Positions 52,885-62,186 of a DNA stretch of 64,000 bases are shown here, in pieces. The stretch spans positions 2,625,325 through 2,689,324 of the forward strand of contig NC_021487.1 of assembly GCF_000427095.1 (NCBI RefSeq). Direction: 5' to 3'. The notes beneath the pieces are model-generated. The model saw only the letters and a list, made by a program, of their open reading frames with translations, searched no databases and was not told where the DNA came from. Position 1 is the stretch's first letter. Every line of letters starts with the position of its first letter. Origin of the DNA: Chthonomonas calidirosea T49 (GTDB lineage: Bacteria > Armatimonadota > Chthonomonadetes > Chthonomonadales > Chthonomonadaceae). The translations under genes and the position numbers were made by a program.

Positions 52885-53700
52885 ATGCAGAGCAAAGAGA
52901 GGCGTGGGCGAATTACAGTGCCGGAGCTGCGCGCTAGGAAAGCGCAGAACGAGAAAATCGTGATGGTAACGGCCTACGATTACCCCTCCGCCTTGTTGGC
53001 TGAGCGGGCCGAGGTGGATGTTGTTCTCGTTGGGGATTCGGTGGGAATGACCATGCTTGGCTTTGCCGATGTCCTCCCGGTTACCTTGGAGATGATGCTG
53101 CACCATGTTCAAGCTGTCCGGCGTGGCCTTCATCGGGCGTTATTACTTGCCGACATGCCATTTGGTTCGTATCAAATAGGAGAGGAGGAGGCCATGCGAA
53201 GCGCTATTCGTCTGCTGAAGGAGGGAGGAGCGCAGGCGGTTAAGCTTGAGGGAGGTGCGTTGATCGCAGGGTTAATAAAAAAACTAACCGGTGCGGGCAT
53301 CCCGGTTATGGGGCATATCGGCTTAACTCCCCAATCGGTGCATCTGTTAGGAGGGCATCGGCTGCAAGGGCGTGAGCCGGAGGCTCCGGAGAGAATGGTA
53401 GCGGATGCGAAGGCGCTTGAGGAAGCAGGTGCCTTTGGTGTAGTGTTAGAGATGATCCCTGCCGATCTTGCGGCCAAGATCACCGCTTCGATCTCGATAC
53501 CTACCATAGGAATTGGAGCCGGCCCCGCCTGCGACGGGCAGGTGTTGGTTTGGCACGATCTTCTGGCCATTCCGCCAGGACGTCCCTTCCGCCATGTAAA
53601 GCAATACGCCAACATCGGAGAACAGATCGAGAGCGCTTTGCGCAGTTATGCCGAAGAAGTTCGTAGAGGAGTTTTTCCTTCAAAGGAGCAAAGTTTATAA
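52885..53700 (+). CDS. panB: 3-methyl-2-oxobutanoate hydroxymethyltransferase
   Basis: 271 residues. First step of pantothenate synthesis: ketopantoate from alpha-ketoisovalerate and methylene-tetrahydrofolate. Canonical segments are MVTAYDYPSALLAE, VLVGDSVGMTMLG (metal-binding Asp), LPVTLEMMLHHVQAV, ADMPFGSY, AVKLEGG, GHIGLTPQSVH and IGIGAGPACDGQ. It lies 2 bases ahead of panC in the same operon and 8 bases after the nuclease gene. Confidence 0.96.
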   Translation: MQSKERRGRITVPELRARKAQNEKIVMVTAYDYPSALLAERAEVDVVLVGDSVGMTMLGFADVLPVTLEMMLHHVQAVRRGLHRALLLADMPFGSYQIGEEEAMRSAIRLLKEGGAQAVKLEGGALIAGLIKKLTGAGIPVMGHIGLTPQSVHLLGGHRLQGREPEAPERMVADAKALEEAGAFGVVLEMIPADLAAKITASISIPTIGIGAGPACDGQVLVWHDLLAIPPGRPFRHVKQYANIGEQIESALRSYAEEVRRGVFPSKEQSL

Positions 53701-53702
53701 AG

Positions 53703-54602
53703 ATGCGCTTGTTTCATCAAATTGCTGAGTTACGTACCTATTTACATAGCTTGCGACAAGAAGAAAAATCGGTTGGGTTTGTGCCCACCATGGGGGCCCT
53801 GCATGAGGGGCATCTCTCCCTGTTTCGACGAGCAAAGGCCGACTGCGATATCGCTGTGGCCTCCATCTTCGTAAACCCTACCCAGTTCGGCCCAAACGAG
53901 GATTTTCAGTCCTACCCACGAACCCTGCAACAAGACCTCCAACTAGCCACAACCGTTGGGCTAGATGCGGTGTTCGCCCCCGATGTCGAAGAGATGTATC
54001 CGGCAGGTTTTCAGACCAAAGTGGAAGTCGAACACCTCAGCCGTCCTCTTGAGGGCATCCACCGACCCGGCCACTTTGCTGGAGTCGCCACGGTGGTGAC
54101 GAAACTGCTGAACATCGTACAGCCCGACCGAGCCTATTTCGGACAGAAGGACTATCAGCAGGCGGTTATTATAGAACGCATGGTTCGTGACCTCAATATC
54201 CCGACTGAGGTCGTGGTGCTGCCAACGGTGCGCGAACCCGATGGTCTTGCCCTCTCCTCACGCAATGCCTATCTTTCCCCAGAGGAGCGGCAAAAAGCAA
54301 CGGTGTTGTTCCGTGCTCTGCTGCTTGCCCAGCAAGCTCTCTGCGGGGGCGAACGCAATGCAGAGAAGATCCGAAAAGAGATGGAGGCCTTTCTGGGGCT
54401 GGAGCCTTCTGCATGGGTGGACTATGTGGCCATCGTGAACCCGGAAACTTTGGAGTCTGTTAAAACCATTGGAGAACAGGATACCGTCTTGGTGGCGTTA
54501 GCTGTGCGCATTGGCACCACACGACTCATAGATAACATGCTGCTGACCGCTCAGGGAGCCTCTCTCACCCCGATGCAGCTGCGTCGTGGGGAGAAGGGTT
54601 AG
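53703..54602 (+). CDS. panC: Pantothenate synthetase
   Basis: 299 residues. It ligates pantoate and beta-alanine with ATP. The nucleotide-binding motifs are VPTMGALHEGHLSL (HIGH-like), IFVNPTQFGPNEDF, FGQKDYQQ and LALSSRNAYLS. Its last 38 bases overlap the end of the convergent arsC gene. Normal length is about 280-290; the C-terminal tail is slightly longer. No panD is seen nearby. Confidence 0.96.
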   Translation: MRLFHQIAELRTYLHSLRQEEKSVGFVPTMGALHEGHLSLFRRAKADCDIAVASIFVNPTQFGPNEDFQSYPRTLQQDLQLATTVGLDAVFAPDVEEMYPAGFQTKVEVEHLSRPLEGIHRPGHFAGVATVVTKLLNIVQPDRAYFGQKDYQQAVIIERMVRDLNIPTEVVVLPTVREPDGLALSSRNAYLSPEERQKATVLFRALLLAQQALCGGERNAEKIRKEMEAFLGLEPSAWVDYVAIVNPETLESVKTIGEQDTVLVALAVRIGTTRLIDNMLLTAQGASLTPMQLRRGEKG

Positions 54603-55032
54603 GGGAGTCTGTGGGTTCTGCGGTTTTAAGGAGCTCCTCTTCGATATATTGCCGCAGCCTATCCCGCACCAGGCGGTAAAGATCTCGTTGCTCCTCTTCG
54701 GAGCCGGTGGCTCTCGAAGGGTCGGGCAACGACCAATGGAAGCGCCGTTTGGCGTTCGGAAAGCTAGGGCAGGCCTCCGCGGCTGCATCGCAGACGGTGA
54801 TCACAAAATCAAACGGTTCAGACAGGTAGCGTTCTAACGTCTTTGAGGTCTGCCCAGAGATGTCTATGCCGATCTCTTTCATCACTTCGATAGCGAGAGG
54901 GCGCACAAAGGTCGCCTCTGTGCCGGCGCTATAGGCCTCGAAACGCTCGCCTGCCAAGGCGCGTAGTAGCCCTTCGGCCATTTGGGAACGTGCCGAGTTG
55001 TGTGTGCAGAGAAAGAGCACTTTCTGTTTCAT
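54565..55032 (-). CDS. arsC: Arsenate reductase, low-molecular-weight phosphatase type (thioredoxin-linked)
   Basis: 155 residues from the ATG at 55032, which has GAGGAGG 5 bases ahead; the open frame upstream to 55140 lies inside acr3. The P-loop is CTHNSARSQ with catalytic Cys9, followed by [10 protein letters not shown] with the two Cys of the relay. It reduces arsenate to arsenite for export. Its ATGA overlaps the acr3 stop by 4 bases. Its end overlaps panC by 38 bases on the opposite strand. Confidence 0.94.
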   Translation of the reverse strand: MKQKVLFLCTHNSARSQMAEGLLRALAGERFEAYSAGTEATFVRPLAIEVMKEIGIDISGQTSKTLERYLSEPFDFVITVCDAAAEACPSFPNAKRRFHWSLPDPSRATGSEEEQRDLYRLVRDRLRQYIEEELLKTAEPTDSPNPSPHDAAASG

Positions 55033-56153
55033 CTTTCCTCCTCTAACAGGATATTTTGGTCTGTAAGGGAATGACAGCATCCTATCGCATCGCCAGACGG
55101 CACGGTAGCCGAGCCTGCTGAAATGTCTCCGAAATAACAACGTTGCAAAAAGAGGGCGACATGCACGAGCCCGAGCATAACAGGAACCTCGATGAGAGGA
55201 CCGATAACGGCTGTAAAAGCCTCTGGTGAGCCGATGCCAAAAAGCGATATGGCCACCGCTATGGCCAACTCGAAGTTATTGCTAGCCGCCGTGAAGGCGA
55301 TCGTGGTCGTTTGCGCATAGGGAGCTCCTATCCCCTTTCCCATCGCAAAGCTAACCAGAAACATAAGGACAAAATAGAGGAGTAGAGGAATCGCTACATG
55401 AAGCACTTCGGCGGGATCATGCAGAATAGCTTTTCCCTTAATACTGAACATAATCCCTATTGTACCTAGCAAGGCAACGAGCGTTAACGGTTGGATACTG
55501 GGCAAGAACCGTTCGACATACCACGTAGAACCGCGCTTAGAGATGAGAACAAAGCGCGTTAGAAGGGCGGCTATGAAGGGAACCCCCAAATAGAGGCTCA
55601 CACTTGAAGCAATCGCCGTTATTGCAACATGAATTCGACTTGCTCTGACTCCAAACAGCGGGGGCAGCAGAGTTAGAAAGAACCAAGCGTAGAGGCCATA
55701 GAACAGCACTTGGAACACACTGTTGAAAGCGACTAGCCCCGCTGCGTACTCTGTATTCCCTTCGGCCAACTCATTCCAAACCAGTACCATGGCAATGCAA
55801 CGTGCCAACCCAATGAGCACCAGGCCCGCCAGAAAGTCGGGAGAGTGATGGAAAAAGAGCAGCGCTAACATGAACATCAGCAGAGGGCCGATTGCCCAGT
55901 TCTGCACGAGGGAAAGTACCAGTATTTTTCTGCTGGAAAAGACGATAGGTAGCGCCTCGTAGTTTACCCTGGTTAAAGGTGGGTAGATCATCAAAATCAA
56001 ACCTATTGCAATTGGCACATTGATCGTGCCTATCTGAAACCGGCCAATCCAGGTAGAGAATGCAGGCCACAGGGCGCTGATGCCCAGCCCTAGGAGCATG
56101 GCGAGGCCAATCCATACGGTTAGCCAGCGGTCTCTTATGGAGATTCGTTTCAA
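55029..56153 (-). CDS. acr3: Arsenite efflux transporter, ACR3 family
   Basis: 374 residues from a TTG at 56153 (AAGGAAG ahead; no better start is close). Ten hydrophobic segments follow the ACR3 layout, with the essential Cys119 in [16 protein letters not shown] and the paired motif [11 protein letters not shown]. It exports arsenite, probably driven by the proton gradient. It lies between arsR and arsC; an ArsR-type inverted repeat in the 79-base gap before it suggests separate control or internal promotion. Confidence 0.95.
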   Translation of the reverse strand: MKRISIRDRWLTVWIGLAMLLGLGISALWPAFSTWIGRFQIGTINVPIAIGLILMIYPPLTRVNYEALPIVFSSRKILVLSLVQNWAIGPLLMFMLALLFFHHSPDFLAGLVLIGLARCIAMVLVWNELAEGNTEYAAGLVAFNSVFQVLFYGLYAWFFLTLLPPLFGVRASRIHVAITAIASSVSLYLGVPFIAALLTRFVLISKRGSTWYVERFLPSIQPLTLVALLGTIGIMFSIKGKAILHDPAEVLHVAIPLLLYFVLMFLVSFAMGKGIGAPYAQTTTIAFTAASNNFELAIAVAISLFGIGSPEAFTAVIGPLIEVPVMLGLVHVALFLQRCYFGDISAGSATVPSGDAIGCCHSLTDQNILLEEER

Positions 56154-56198
56154 GAAACGTCTTCCTTTCTTTTCTTAGTGTTTTCTGTTTTTATCGTC

Positions 56199-56216
56199 TA
56201 TCGTCGAAAAACGATA
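56199..56216 (-). promoter_or_regulatory. ArsR-type operator ahead of acr3
   Basis: TATCG-N8-CGATA. It lies inside a larger perfect inverted repeat TTTATCGT...ACGATAAA (56190-56218). It shares the arm and 8-base spacing with the site ahead of arsR. Confidence 0.6.
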
Positions 56217-56232
56217 AAATCAATGTAAAAAA

Positions 56233-56553
56233 TTAGGGTAGTTCTGCCACGAGCGCTTTGAACTCGGCCAATGTCTCTTGATGGAGCCAGTAGCAGGTTC
56301 GAGGGCCTTCGATCTCCCCCTGAATCCAGCCGGCCTCTTTGAGAATTTTGAGGTGCTGGCTCACGGTGGACTGGGCGAGAGGAAGCTGTTTGACGATATC
56401 GCCACAAAAACAGGTGGGAACCGTTGCAAGAAACTGCAGGATTTGAAGACGTGCCGGATGCCCTAGCGCCTTGCAAAGTTTTGCCAATCGTAGACGTTGT
56501 TGCAGCCTCGCTTCCGAGATCGTTTCGGGAGCTGCATCGGCCTGACACTCCAT
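56233..56553 (-). CDS. arsR: ArsR-family arsenic-responsive repressor
   Basis: 106 residues. A winged helix-turn-helix of the ArsR/SmtB type ([14 protein letters not shown], then [21 protein letters not shown]) has a Cys pair CFC (48 and 50) at the start of the DNA-binding helix, the classical arsenite site. It should release the promoter on binding As(III). An operator-like repeat starts 16 bases ahead of its ATG. It is first in arsR-acr3-arsC. Confidence 0.94.
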   Translation of the reverse strand: MECQADAAPETISEARLQQRLRLAKLCKALGHPARLQILQFLATVPTCFCGDIVKQLPLAQSTVSQHLKILKEAGWIQGEIEGPRTCYWLHQETLAEFKALVAELP

Positions 56554-56568
56554 TCACATCACCTCGTT

Positions 56569-56586
56569 TATCGCCCTTTTACGATA
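56569..56586 (-). promoter_or_regulatory. ArsR-type operator ahead of arsR
   Basis: TATCG-N8-CGATA, directly downstream of the TATAAT at 56588-56593 (minus) and 16 bases ahead of the ATG. The same arms and spacing recur at 56199-56216. Confidence 0.65.
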
Positions 56587-56587
56587 G

Positions 56588-56593
56588 ATTATA
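56588..56593 (-). promoter_or_regulatory. arsR -10 box
   Basis: A perfect TATAAT on the minus strand, 35 bases ahead of the arsR ATG. The -35 (GACGTG at 17 bases) is weak. The operator lies right after it. Confidence 0.55.
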
Positions 56594-56645
56594 CCCTAGC
56601 AGCGGTGCTTCACGTCGTGTCTCCAAGAACATATCCTTCTATCCG

Positions 56646-56654
56646 TGCTATAAT
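56646..56654 (+). promoter_or_regulatory. gatC-gatA promoter, extended -10
   Basis: TG-c-TATAAT on the plus strand, 44 bases ahead of gatC. It is divergent from the arsR promoter, with about 52 bases between the two -10 boxes. Confidence 0.6.
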
Positions 56655-56697
56655 CAATTCCACGTAGAAGAAATTTAGGGGGAGCTGAGGAACCGAT

Positions 56698-56991
56698 ATG
56701 GCTTTAACTCCGGAAGAGGTGCGAAAGGTGGCGCTTTTGGCGCGCCTGGAGCTCACCGACGAAGAGGTTTTACAACAAGCCCAGAACATTAACAACCTGT
56801 TGCAGCAGTTCGAAAAACTTCAGCAGCTCGACCTTGAAGGGGTCGAACCGACATCGCATTCTATCCCTGTCTACAACGTTTTACGCCCTGACCAAGTCAT
56901 GCCATCTATGTCACGTGAGGAGCTATTGGCCAACGCGCCTGAGGCGCGTGAGGGCTACTTTGTGGTTCCTCGCATTGTGGAGGACGCGTAA
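56698..56991 (+). CDS. gatC: Aspartyl/glutamyl-tRNA amidotransferase subunit C
   Basis: 97 residues, the normal size. Opening motif LTPEEVRKVALLARLELTDEE and the end with VLRPDQV, RVPRIVEDA-like (VVPRIVEDA). GatC stabilises GatA in the GatCAB complex, which converts Glu-tRNA-Gln and Asp-tRNA-Asn to their amidated forms. gatA follows after 3 bases; gatB is not in the window. Confidence 0.95.
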   Translation: MALTPEEVRKVALLARLELTDEEVLQQAQNINNLLQQFEKLQQLDLEGVEPTSHSIPVYNVLRPDQVMPSMSREELLANAPEAREGYFVVPRIVEDA

Positions 56992-56994
56992 GCC

Positions 56995-58461
56995 ATGTCC
57001 GAACGGCATTTTTGGTCTGTGGCGGCCATGCGCACGGCTCTTGCCAAAGGCGAGGTAAGCGCTCAGGAGCTGGCCACCCTGTTTCTGGAGCGCATTGAGG
57101 CCCTAGACCCCCATATTCAGGCCTATCTCACCGTGACCCCGGAGGAGGCGCTCGCTCAGGCGAAGGCGGTAGATGAGAAGCGTGCCCGTAAGGAGCCGCT
57201 CCATCCGTTAGCTGGCATCCCGATCGCGCTAAAGGATAACCTCTGCACGCGTGGAATTCGCACGACCGCCGCCTCGAAAATTCTTTACAATTTTGTGCCG
57301 CCCTACGATGCCACCGTGGTAGCCCGTCTTCGTGAAATCGGGATGGTCTTTTTGGGCAAGACGAATTTGGACGAGTTCGCCATGGGTTCCTCCACTGAGA
57401 ACTCTGGTTTTCGGCCGACTCGCAATCCATGGGACCTGGAGCGCGTGCCAGGAGGCTCTTCTGGCGGCTCTGCGGCCGCGGTGGCAGCGGCAGAGGCTCC
57501 ACTCGCTCTCGGTTCCGATACAGGGGGCTCCATCCGCCAGCCAGCGGCGCTCTGCGGTATTGTCGGTATGAAACCGACCTATGGGCGGGTAAGCCGCTAT
57601 GGGCTTATCGCCTACGCCTCCTCGCTCGACCAGATAGGCCCCTTTGCGCGCACGGTGGCCGATTGCGCCCTCTTGCTGCAGGCTATTAGCGGCCATGATC
57701 CCCTCGATTCCACATGTCTTAACCTGGAGGTTCCCGACTATGTGGGGGCGCTGACTGGGGAGATAAAGGGGTTACGGCTGGGCGTGCCGAAGGAGTATTT
57801 TGGGGTGGGCGTGCAGCCTGAGGTATCTGCTGCGGTGCAGCAGGCCATTGAGGTGCTCGCCAATTTAGGAGCTGTTGTAGAGGAGTGCAGCCTTCCCACC
57901 ACCGACTACGCTCTGGCCGCCTACTACATCATTGCCCCAGCGGAGTGCAGCAGCAACCTGGCACGTTTTGATGGGGTGCGTTATGGTTTACGTTCGAAAG
58001 AGTGGGTCGGCCATATCGGGCTCACCGAGAAAACGCGCGACGAGGGGTTTGGCACCGAGGTAAAGCAGCGCATCGTTGTGGGAACCTATGCGCTCTCCGC
58101 AGGCTACTATGATGCTTACTATCGTCGTGCCCAACAGACGCGAACCCTGATACGTCGCGATTTCGACCGTGCCTTCGAGCGTTTTGATGCGCTTGTTACG
58201 CCGACCTCTCCTACTCCTGCTTTCCGCATAGGGGAGAAGGCAGATCCGTTGGAGATGAAGCTGGCTGACGTGTGCACCATTCCAGTGAATATGGCGGGGC
58301 TTCCCGGCCTATCGGTGCCCTGCGGTTTCGTGAACGGGTTACCGGTGGGTTTACAGCTTATCGGAAAGCCTTTTGACGAAACCACGCTTTTGCGCATCGG
58401 CCATGCCTACGAACAGGCTACCGGTTGGCATCGGCACCATCCAAAGATCGCAGAGAATTAG
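56995..58461 (+). CDS. gatA: Aspartyl/glutamyl-tRNA amidotransferase subunit A
   Basis: 488 residues. Amidase-signature enzyme that frees ammonia from glutamine for the GatCAB complex. The Ser-cisSer-Lys triad is visible: Lys80 (IALKDN), Ser155 ([10 protein letters not shown]) and nucleophile Ser179 ([12 protein letters not shown]). The tRNA-amidotransferase form is shown by [23 protein letters not shown]. It follows gatC by 3 bases and converges on the DUF697 gene with only 3 bases between stops. Confidence 0.96.
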   Translation: MSERHFWSVAAMRTALAKGEVSAQELATLFLERIEALDPHIQAYLTVTPEEALAQAKAVDEKRARKEPLHPLAGIPIALKDNLCTRGIRTTAASKILYNFVPPYDATVVARLREIGMVFLGKTNLDEFAMGSSTENSGFRPTRNPWDLERVPGGSSGGSAAAVAAAEAPLALGSDTGGSIRQPAALCGIVGMKPTYGRVSRYGLIAYASSLDQIGPFARTVADCALLLQAISGHDPLDSTCLNLEVPDYVGALTGEIKGLRLGVPKEYFGVGVQPEVSAAVQQAIEVLANLGAVVEECSLPTTDYALAAYYIIAPAECSSNLARFDGVRYGLRSKEWVGHIGLTEKTRDEGFGTEVKQRIVVGTYALSAGYYDAYYRRAQQTRTLIRRDFDRAFERFDALVTPTSPTPAFRIGEKADPLEMKLADVCTIPVNMAGLPGLSVPCGFVNGLPVGLQLIGKPFDETTLLRIGHAYEQATGWHRHHPKIAEN

Positions 58462-58464
58462 CGT

Positions 58465-59475
58465 TTAGCGGGCGCTCTCTTCCACCGTTTCCGGAGTTTC
58501 CGCGCGCTCTATGGTTTCTATAGGGAGCGGCTCTGAAGGTGAAGGGAGCGCCTTACGAGCTTTTTGAGGTGTAAGCCCACGTAGCTTCTGTTTTGCGGCG
58601 GTAAAGGCTTCCCGATACAGCTGTCGGATCTGTGCTGCGCTCATACGGCGTCCGGTTTCGTAGTAGAACTGCATGGCCCGCCCCGCGGTGATCGTTCCTG
58701 CGTAGGCGATAGCGGCGCGTGAAACAAACCCAAAAACTGGCACGAGGCCAACCAACTCACGGGCGATGGCGCGCCATCCAAAGGCGTTGCCGAGCAGCGG
58801 CGCCAGCTCGGCCAGGCGGCTTTGAAAATCCACCTCTAGCCCATAAATGGCGGCCAAGCGCATCGTCATCATCACCTGATTTTTGGTGAGGACCACGATG
58901 TCGCTGAAGGCAGCTCCGGGAATGCCGATAGCTCCTAACAGAGGCACCTGCTCCACAAGGCCGGAGAGCATGGCGAACTCGGCATTGACCAGGGCGGTCT
59001 GTTGGATGATTTTTCGGGCTACTAGGGGGCGGAAGGAAGGAAAACTGCGAGCTAAAGCAAGAGCAAGATCGGGTTTGTCCTCTAGAATACGCGCCAATGT
59101 GTTGGCCCAGCCGCCTAGCTCGGAAACGCTATAGATAGGGGCACCTTCTGGCGCCCCTTCACGAGAATCTGTGAGGGCGATGATGACGTCGTGATAGTCG
59201 GGTGCATGAGGAAAACCGTCTTCTTCTGCAAAGGAGTTATAAACAGAGAGGGAAGTAGCCCCTGGGACCACGCGAGAGGCGGTAGGAGAGGGCATGGAGT
59301 CGTCGGAAGGAAGACAGTGGAGTGCGCGGATGATCGGCTCGCGTGATTCTGCTGGTCCAACGATGCCAAGATGAATCGGCCGTTGTGCCTCACGCGCTAT
59401 TTCCGCTGCGCTTACACTCTTTACGATCTCCCAAAAGCTTTTCGGCCCTGGAAGCTTCACACCCGCACATTCCAT
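58465..59475 (-). CDS. DUF697-domain membrane protein with degenerate GTPase-like N-terminus
   Basis: 336 residues. The C-terminal half (about 150-285) has the DUF697 pattern, with two hydrophobic stretches: VPLLGAIGIPGAAFSD, QVMMTMRLAAIYGLE and ELVGLVPVFGFVSRAAIAYAG. The N-terminal 130 residues look like a G domain (IHLGIVGPAESREPII; HDVIIALTDS) but lack the Gly-Lys-Ser/Thr of a P-loop, so nucleotide binding is doubtful. It is likely associated with the inner membrane. Function unknown. Transcribed with or near the LolA-like gene upstream, 22 bases away. Confidence 0.75.
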   Translation of the reverse strand: MECAGVKLPGPKSFWEIVKSVSAAEIAREAQRPIHLGIVGPAESREPIIRALHCLPSDDSMPSPTASRVVPGATSLSVYNSFAEEDGFPHAPDYHDVIIALTDSREGAPEGAPIYSVSELGGWANTLARILEDKPDLALALARSFPSFRPLVARKIIQQTALVNAEFAMLSGLVEQVPLLGAIGIPGAAFSDIVVLTKNQVMMTMRLAAIYGLEVDFQSRLAELAPLLGNAFGWRAIARELVGLVPVFGFVSRAAIAYAGTITAGRAMQFYYETGRRMSAAQIRQLYREAFTAAKQKLRGLTPQKARKALPSPSEPLPIETIERAETPETVEESAR

Positions 59476-59497
59476 GTTTCTCTCCTTGTGAACACGC

Positions 59498-60304
59498 CTA
59501 CTTAAAAAGGCTGTCCGGCATGGGGATATTCACCTTAATGTCTCTATAAGTGGTGGCCCCTGCCAGCACCCCTTGATTATCGTCTACCTCTATCTCGGTG
59601 GGCATGTACAGTTCTGATGTTATCTTTTTGATGTTCTTATAGTACCAAATAGAGAGAAGTTTTCCCTCTTGGCTATACTCCTCACGTTTTAGAGTAACAT
59701 GTGTTTTGGGGTCTATCCATACAAGCCGAAAAGAGGTGTCGAGGTTTTTATCGCGGTAGCTAATACGGAAGACAGCACAGGGAATCCCTTTAAACGGACG
59801 CACTCCCTGAAACTCAGCTTCGGTGTAGGAGAGATAGTATGGGGAGATGAGCCCCATGTCCAAGAGGGTTTTACGTTTCCCAGGGCTCTTGCCAAGGTCA
59901 CGCACATCTTTAAACCCTATACTCAGCCGCACGATCTGTGTGGTGCCGTTGATAATAAACACGCCCGATTGGGCGCCAAAACGGCCATCTAGGCGAAACA
60001 TGTCGGGTTCTTTGTAGCGAACAAGCAAATCACCCTGGGCTTTTTGCATCCACTCGTAGATCAAGCCAAAGTCCTTGTTGATACGTCGCCCCGCTTCTGC
60101 GTTGTAACGTAAGAGGTGAATATAGGCCTGGAAGTCCTGCAGGTCTTTCACCACATAGCTTTGAATGTCGGGGCTAATGGCATCGGCTAGAGCCTGCGAT
60201 GGGTGATAGCAAGATAACACTGTGAGCCCTATCGCTGAGGTTAAAAACGCTCTCCGAGCAGGGTCATACGCGAAAGGCACCTTCTTTCTTCTCCTTCTCT
60301 CCAT
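59498..60304 (-). CDS. DUF1571/LolA-like exported lipoprotein
   Basis: 268 residues. The N-terminus has a twin-Arg-like start and hydrophobic core ending in a possible lipobox (RRAFLTSAIGL, then VLSC). The body is a half-barrel pattern similar to LolA/outer-membrane lipoprotein-sorting proteins and DUF1571: VRYKEPDMFRLDGRFG, then FRLVWIDPKTHVTLKREEY and MPTEIEVDDNQG. Probably binds a lipid or lipoprotein tail in the periplasm; this is inference from fold pattern. 22 bases ahead of the DUF697 gene. Confidence 0.68.
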   Translation of the reverse strand: MERRRRKKVPFAYDPARRAFLTSAIGLTVLSCYHPSQALADAISPDIQSYVVKDLQDFQAYIHLLRYNAEAGRRINKDFGLIYEWMQKAQGDLLVRYKEPDMFRLDGRFGAQSGVFIINGTTQIVRLSIGFKDVRDLGKSPGKRKTLLDMGLISPYYLSYTEAEFQGVRPFKGIPCAVFRISYRDKNLDTSFRLVWIDPKTHVTLKREEYSQEGKLLSIWYYKNIKKITSELYMPTEIEVDDNQGVLAGATTYRDIKVNIPMPDSLFK

Positions 60305-60383
60305 AAAATAGGGGAGGGTTTGTCTACCCTCCTACTATACGTCCAAAACGCACACGTCTTTCTCATGTGACGCACGGTGCGGG

Positions 60384-61652
60384 TTATACCGCCACCGCTT
60401 GCTCCTCTCTGAGGGCGGCAATGCGTTCCACATCCTCATCTCGGAAGGTAAACATGTAGGCCACGGCGCAGATCAGCGTGGTGATGGCGGGAAGAATGAA
60501 CACCGGTGGCCAATCGGTTTGGCCGTTCACGGTGAAATGCTGTTGTACCCATCCGCTAAAGTAGCTACCGATGACGTTACCAACGCCCAAAGTGAAGAAG
60601 TTGATCATGTTTTGGGCGCTTGCCCGAATATCGCGCGGCGCCACGCGGTCTATGTAGAGCTGCTGTACCACCATGACAAAGGCATAGCCGAAGCCGTGCA
60701 GGCCCAACGAGGCCACCACAAGCCAGAGCGGTTTTTGAAGCGCAAAAATAAAATAGCGCAACGGCCACGCAAAACTGCCGATGAGTAGGCACCAGCGCAT
60801 GCCAAATTTTGGCAACCAAAGCGGCAACAGCACGCCCAGCGCGATGACCTCGGTGGCTTGACTAATGGACTTGGTGATGGGGATGAGGTTGCGCGGTATG
60901 TGCAGGCTGTCGAGGAAGGGGGCCGAGAGATTATAGAAAAACATGAACTCCGTGGCGGCAAAGAAGGAGATGATGATAAAGATGGTGAAGCCGGGCACCT
61001 CTCGAAAAAGACGAAATGCCTCGCGAAAGGCTAGAGGATCTACCTTCTTCTCTTTCACGGGCGGCGTGTTCGGAAGGATAAAGAAACAGGTGACGGCCAT
61101 CACGAGGTTGAGGATGCCGGTAAGCATCATCTCTGCGATGGGGGTGTTGAGGTTTTCCGCCTGATAGTGGGTGAGCCGTGTATAGGCTAAGTAGAGAAAT
61201 GCGGCCACAATCCACCCGATGGTGCCCGCCGTACGAATGATGGAGAACTCGCGTTCACGAATCTTTTCGTTCTCCACATAGCGCGAAACATGGTGCAAGG
61301 TAATGGAGTTCGTGATGCCCAACGTGGGGGCAAAAACGAGCGACCATGCCAGCATGGAGGCATAGAGGCCGATGACGGAATGCTGGTGTGCCATGGTAAA
61401 GGCTGCAATGGCCGCGAGAATATGGGCAATCCCGAGGAATATCTGGCTAGGCATGAAGCGGTCGGCAATCTGCCCGCCGATGAAGGGGGTGATGACGCAC
61501 CCAAGCCAGAAGGCTCCGAAGATCGCGCCCGTACTGGTAGCGCTGATCCCTCGATGTTCTAATGTGTCGCTGATGATAGGCATCCAGGCACCCCAGGCGG
61601 CATACTCCCAAAACATCATGAGAATTAGGCGCATCCGTAAGAAAAAAGGCAT
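60384..61652 (-). CDS. MFS transporter, nucleoside:H+ symporter (NupG) family
   Basis: 422 residues with twelve hydrophobic segments. The first segment (RLILMMFWEYAAWGAWMPI) and the pattern GAIFGAFWLGCVITPFIGGQIADRF match the NupG/XapB group. Substrates in this family include nucleosides; the true substrate here is unknown. It stands alone, with 78 bases to the LolA-like gene on one side and the plus-strand holin-like gene on the other. Confidence 0.85.
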   Translation of the reverse strand: MPFFLRMRLILMMFWEYAAWGAWMPIISDTLEHRGISATSTGAIFGAFWLGCVITPFIGGQIADRFMPSQIFLGIAHILAAIAAFTMAHQHSVIGLYASMLAWSLVFAPTLGITNSITLHHVSRYVENEKIREREFSIIRTAGTIGWIVAAFLYLAYTRLTHYQAENLNTPIAEMMLTGILNLVMAVTCFFILPNTPPVKEKKVDPLAFREAFRLFREVPGFTIFIIISFFAATEFMFFYNLSAPFLDSLHIPRNLIPITKSISQATEVIALGVLLPLWLPKFGMRWCLLIGSFAWPLRYFIFALQKPLWLVVASLGLHGFGYAFVMVVQQLYIDRVAPRDIRASAQNMINFFTLGVGNVIGSYFSGWVQQHFTVNGQTDWPPVFILPAITTLICAVAYMFTFRDEDVERIAALREEQAVAV

Positions 61653-61793
61653 GGGTTCTCTTTACTCCTCTCTCTATTTCTCGAAACTGCTCTATATATA
61701 CACCTTCGCCTAAGCGACTTCCTGCAGACCGCTGTGAGAGGGGTATACTTTTAGCGTGGCGAATCCCCTATGCAATTTTGAGGAGGTGTAGCT

Positions 61794-62165
61794 GTGCGCA
61801 ATTGGATTACCCGATGGGCTGTGAGTGCGCTCGCGCTCTACATTCTGGTTCAGTTCTACCCAAGCATTCAGATTCACGCAAAGGGAACGGAGTATGTGGT
61901 CACCATCCTCTTGGTATCGGTCATATTAGGGCTGTTTAACTCGTTGATTCGTCCCATCATCCTCTTTTTTGCCTGGCCTATCAACTGCCTCACGTTTGGG
62001 CTATTTGGATTTGCTCTGAATGTGGCCTGTTTTTGGATTCTGGGCACAGTGCTTCCTACCTTTCGTATCACCAGTCCAAAGGCCGCCCTGTTCGGCTTTA
62101 TCGCGATGGGACTTATTAGCGGACTTCTCAACTTCTTTTTAAAGGATAGGGGAGAGCGCAGTTAA
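61794..62165 (+). CDS. 4-TM phage-holin-family membrane protein (PF04020 type)
   Basis: 123 residues from a GTG at 61794 with GGAGG ahead. Four hydrophobic segments and the family motif LGLFNSLIRPIILFFAWPINCLTFGLFGFALN. Despite the holin name, such proteins are common chromosomal membrane proteins and no phage genes are near. A TATACT (61744-61749) is a possible -10. The HIT gene follows after 21 bases. Confidence 0.88.
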   Translation: MRNWITRWAVSALALYILVQFYPSIQIHAKGTEYVVTILLVSVILGLFNSLIRPIILFFAWPINCLTFGLFGFALNVACFWILGTVLPTFRITSPKAALFGFIAMGLISGLLNFFLKDRGERS

Positions 62166-62186
62166 ACATTTAGGGAGATAGGAGTT

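Noticed and set aside
61794-62165. Phage holin as a sign of a prophage
   Set aside because: No other phage genes lie nearby, and this family is commonly chromosomal.
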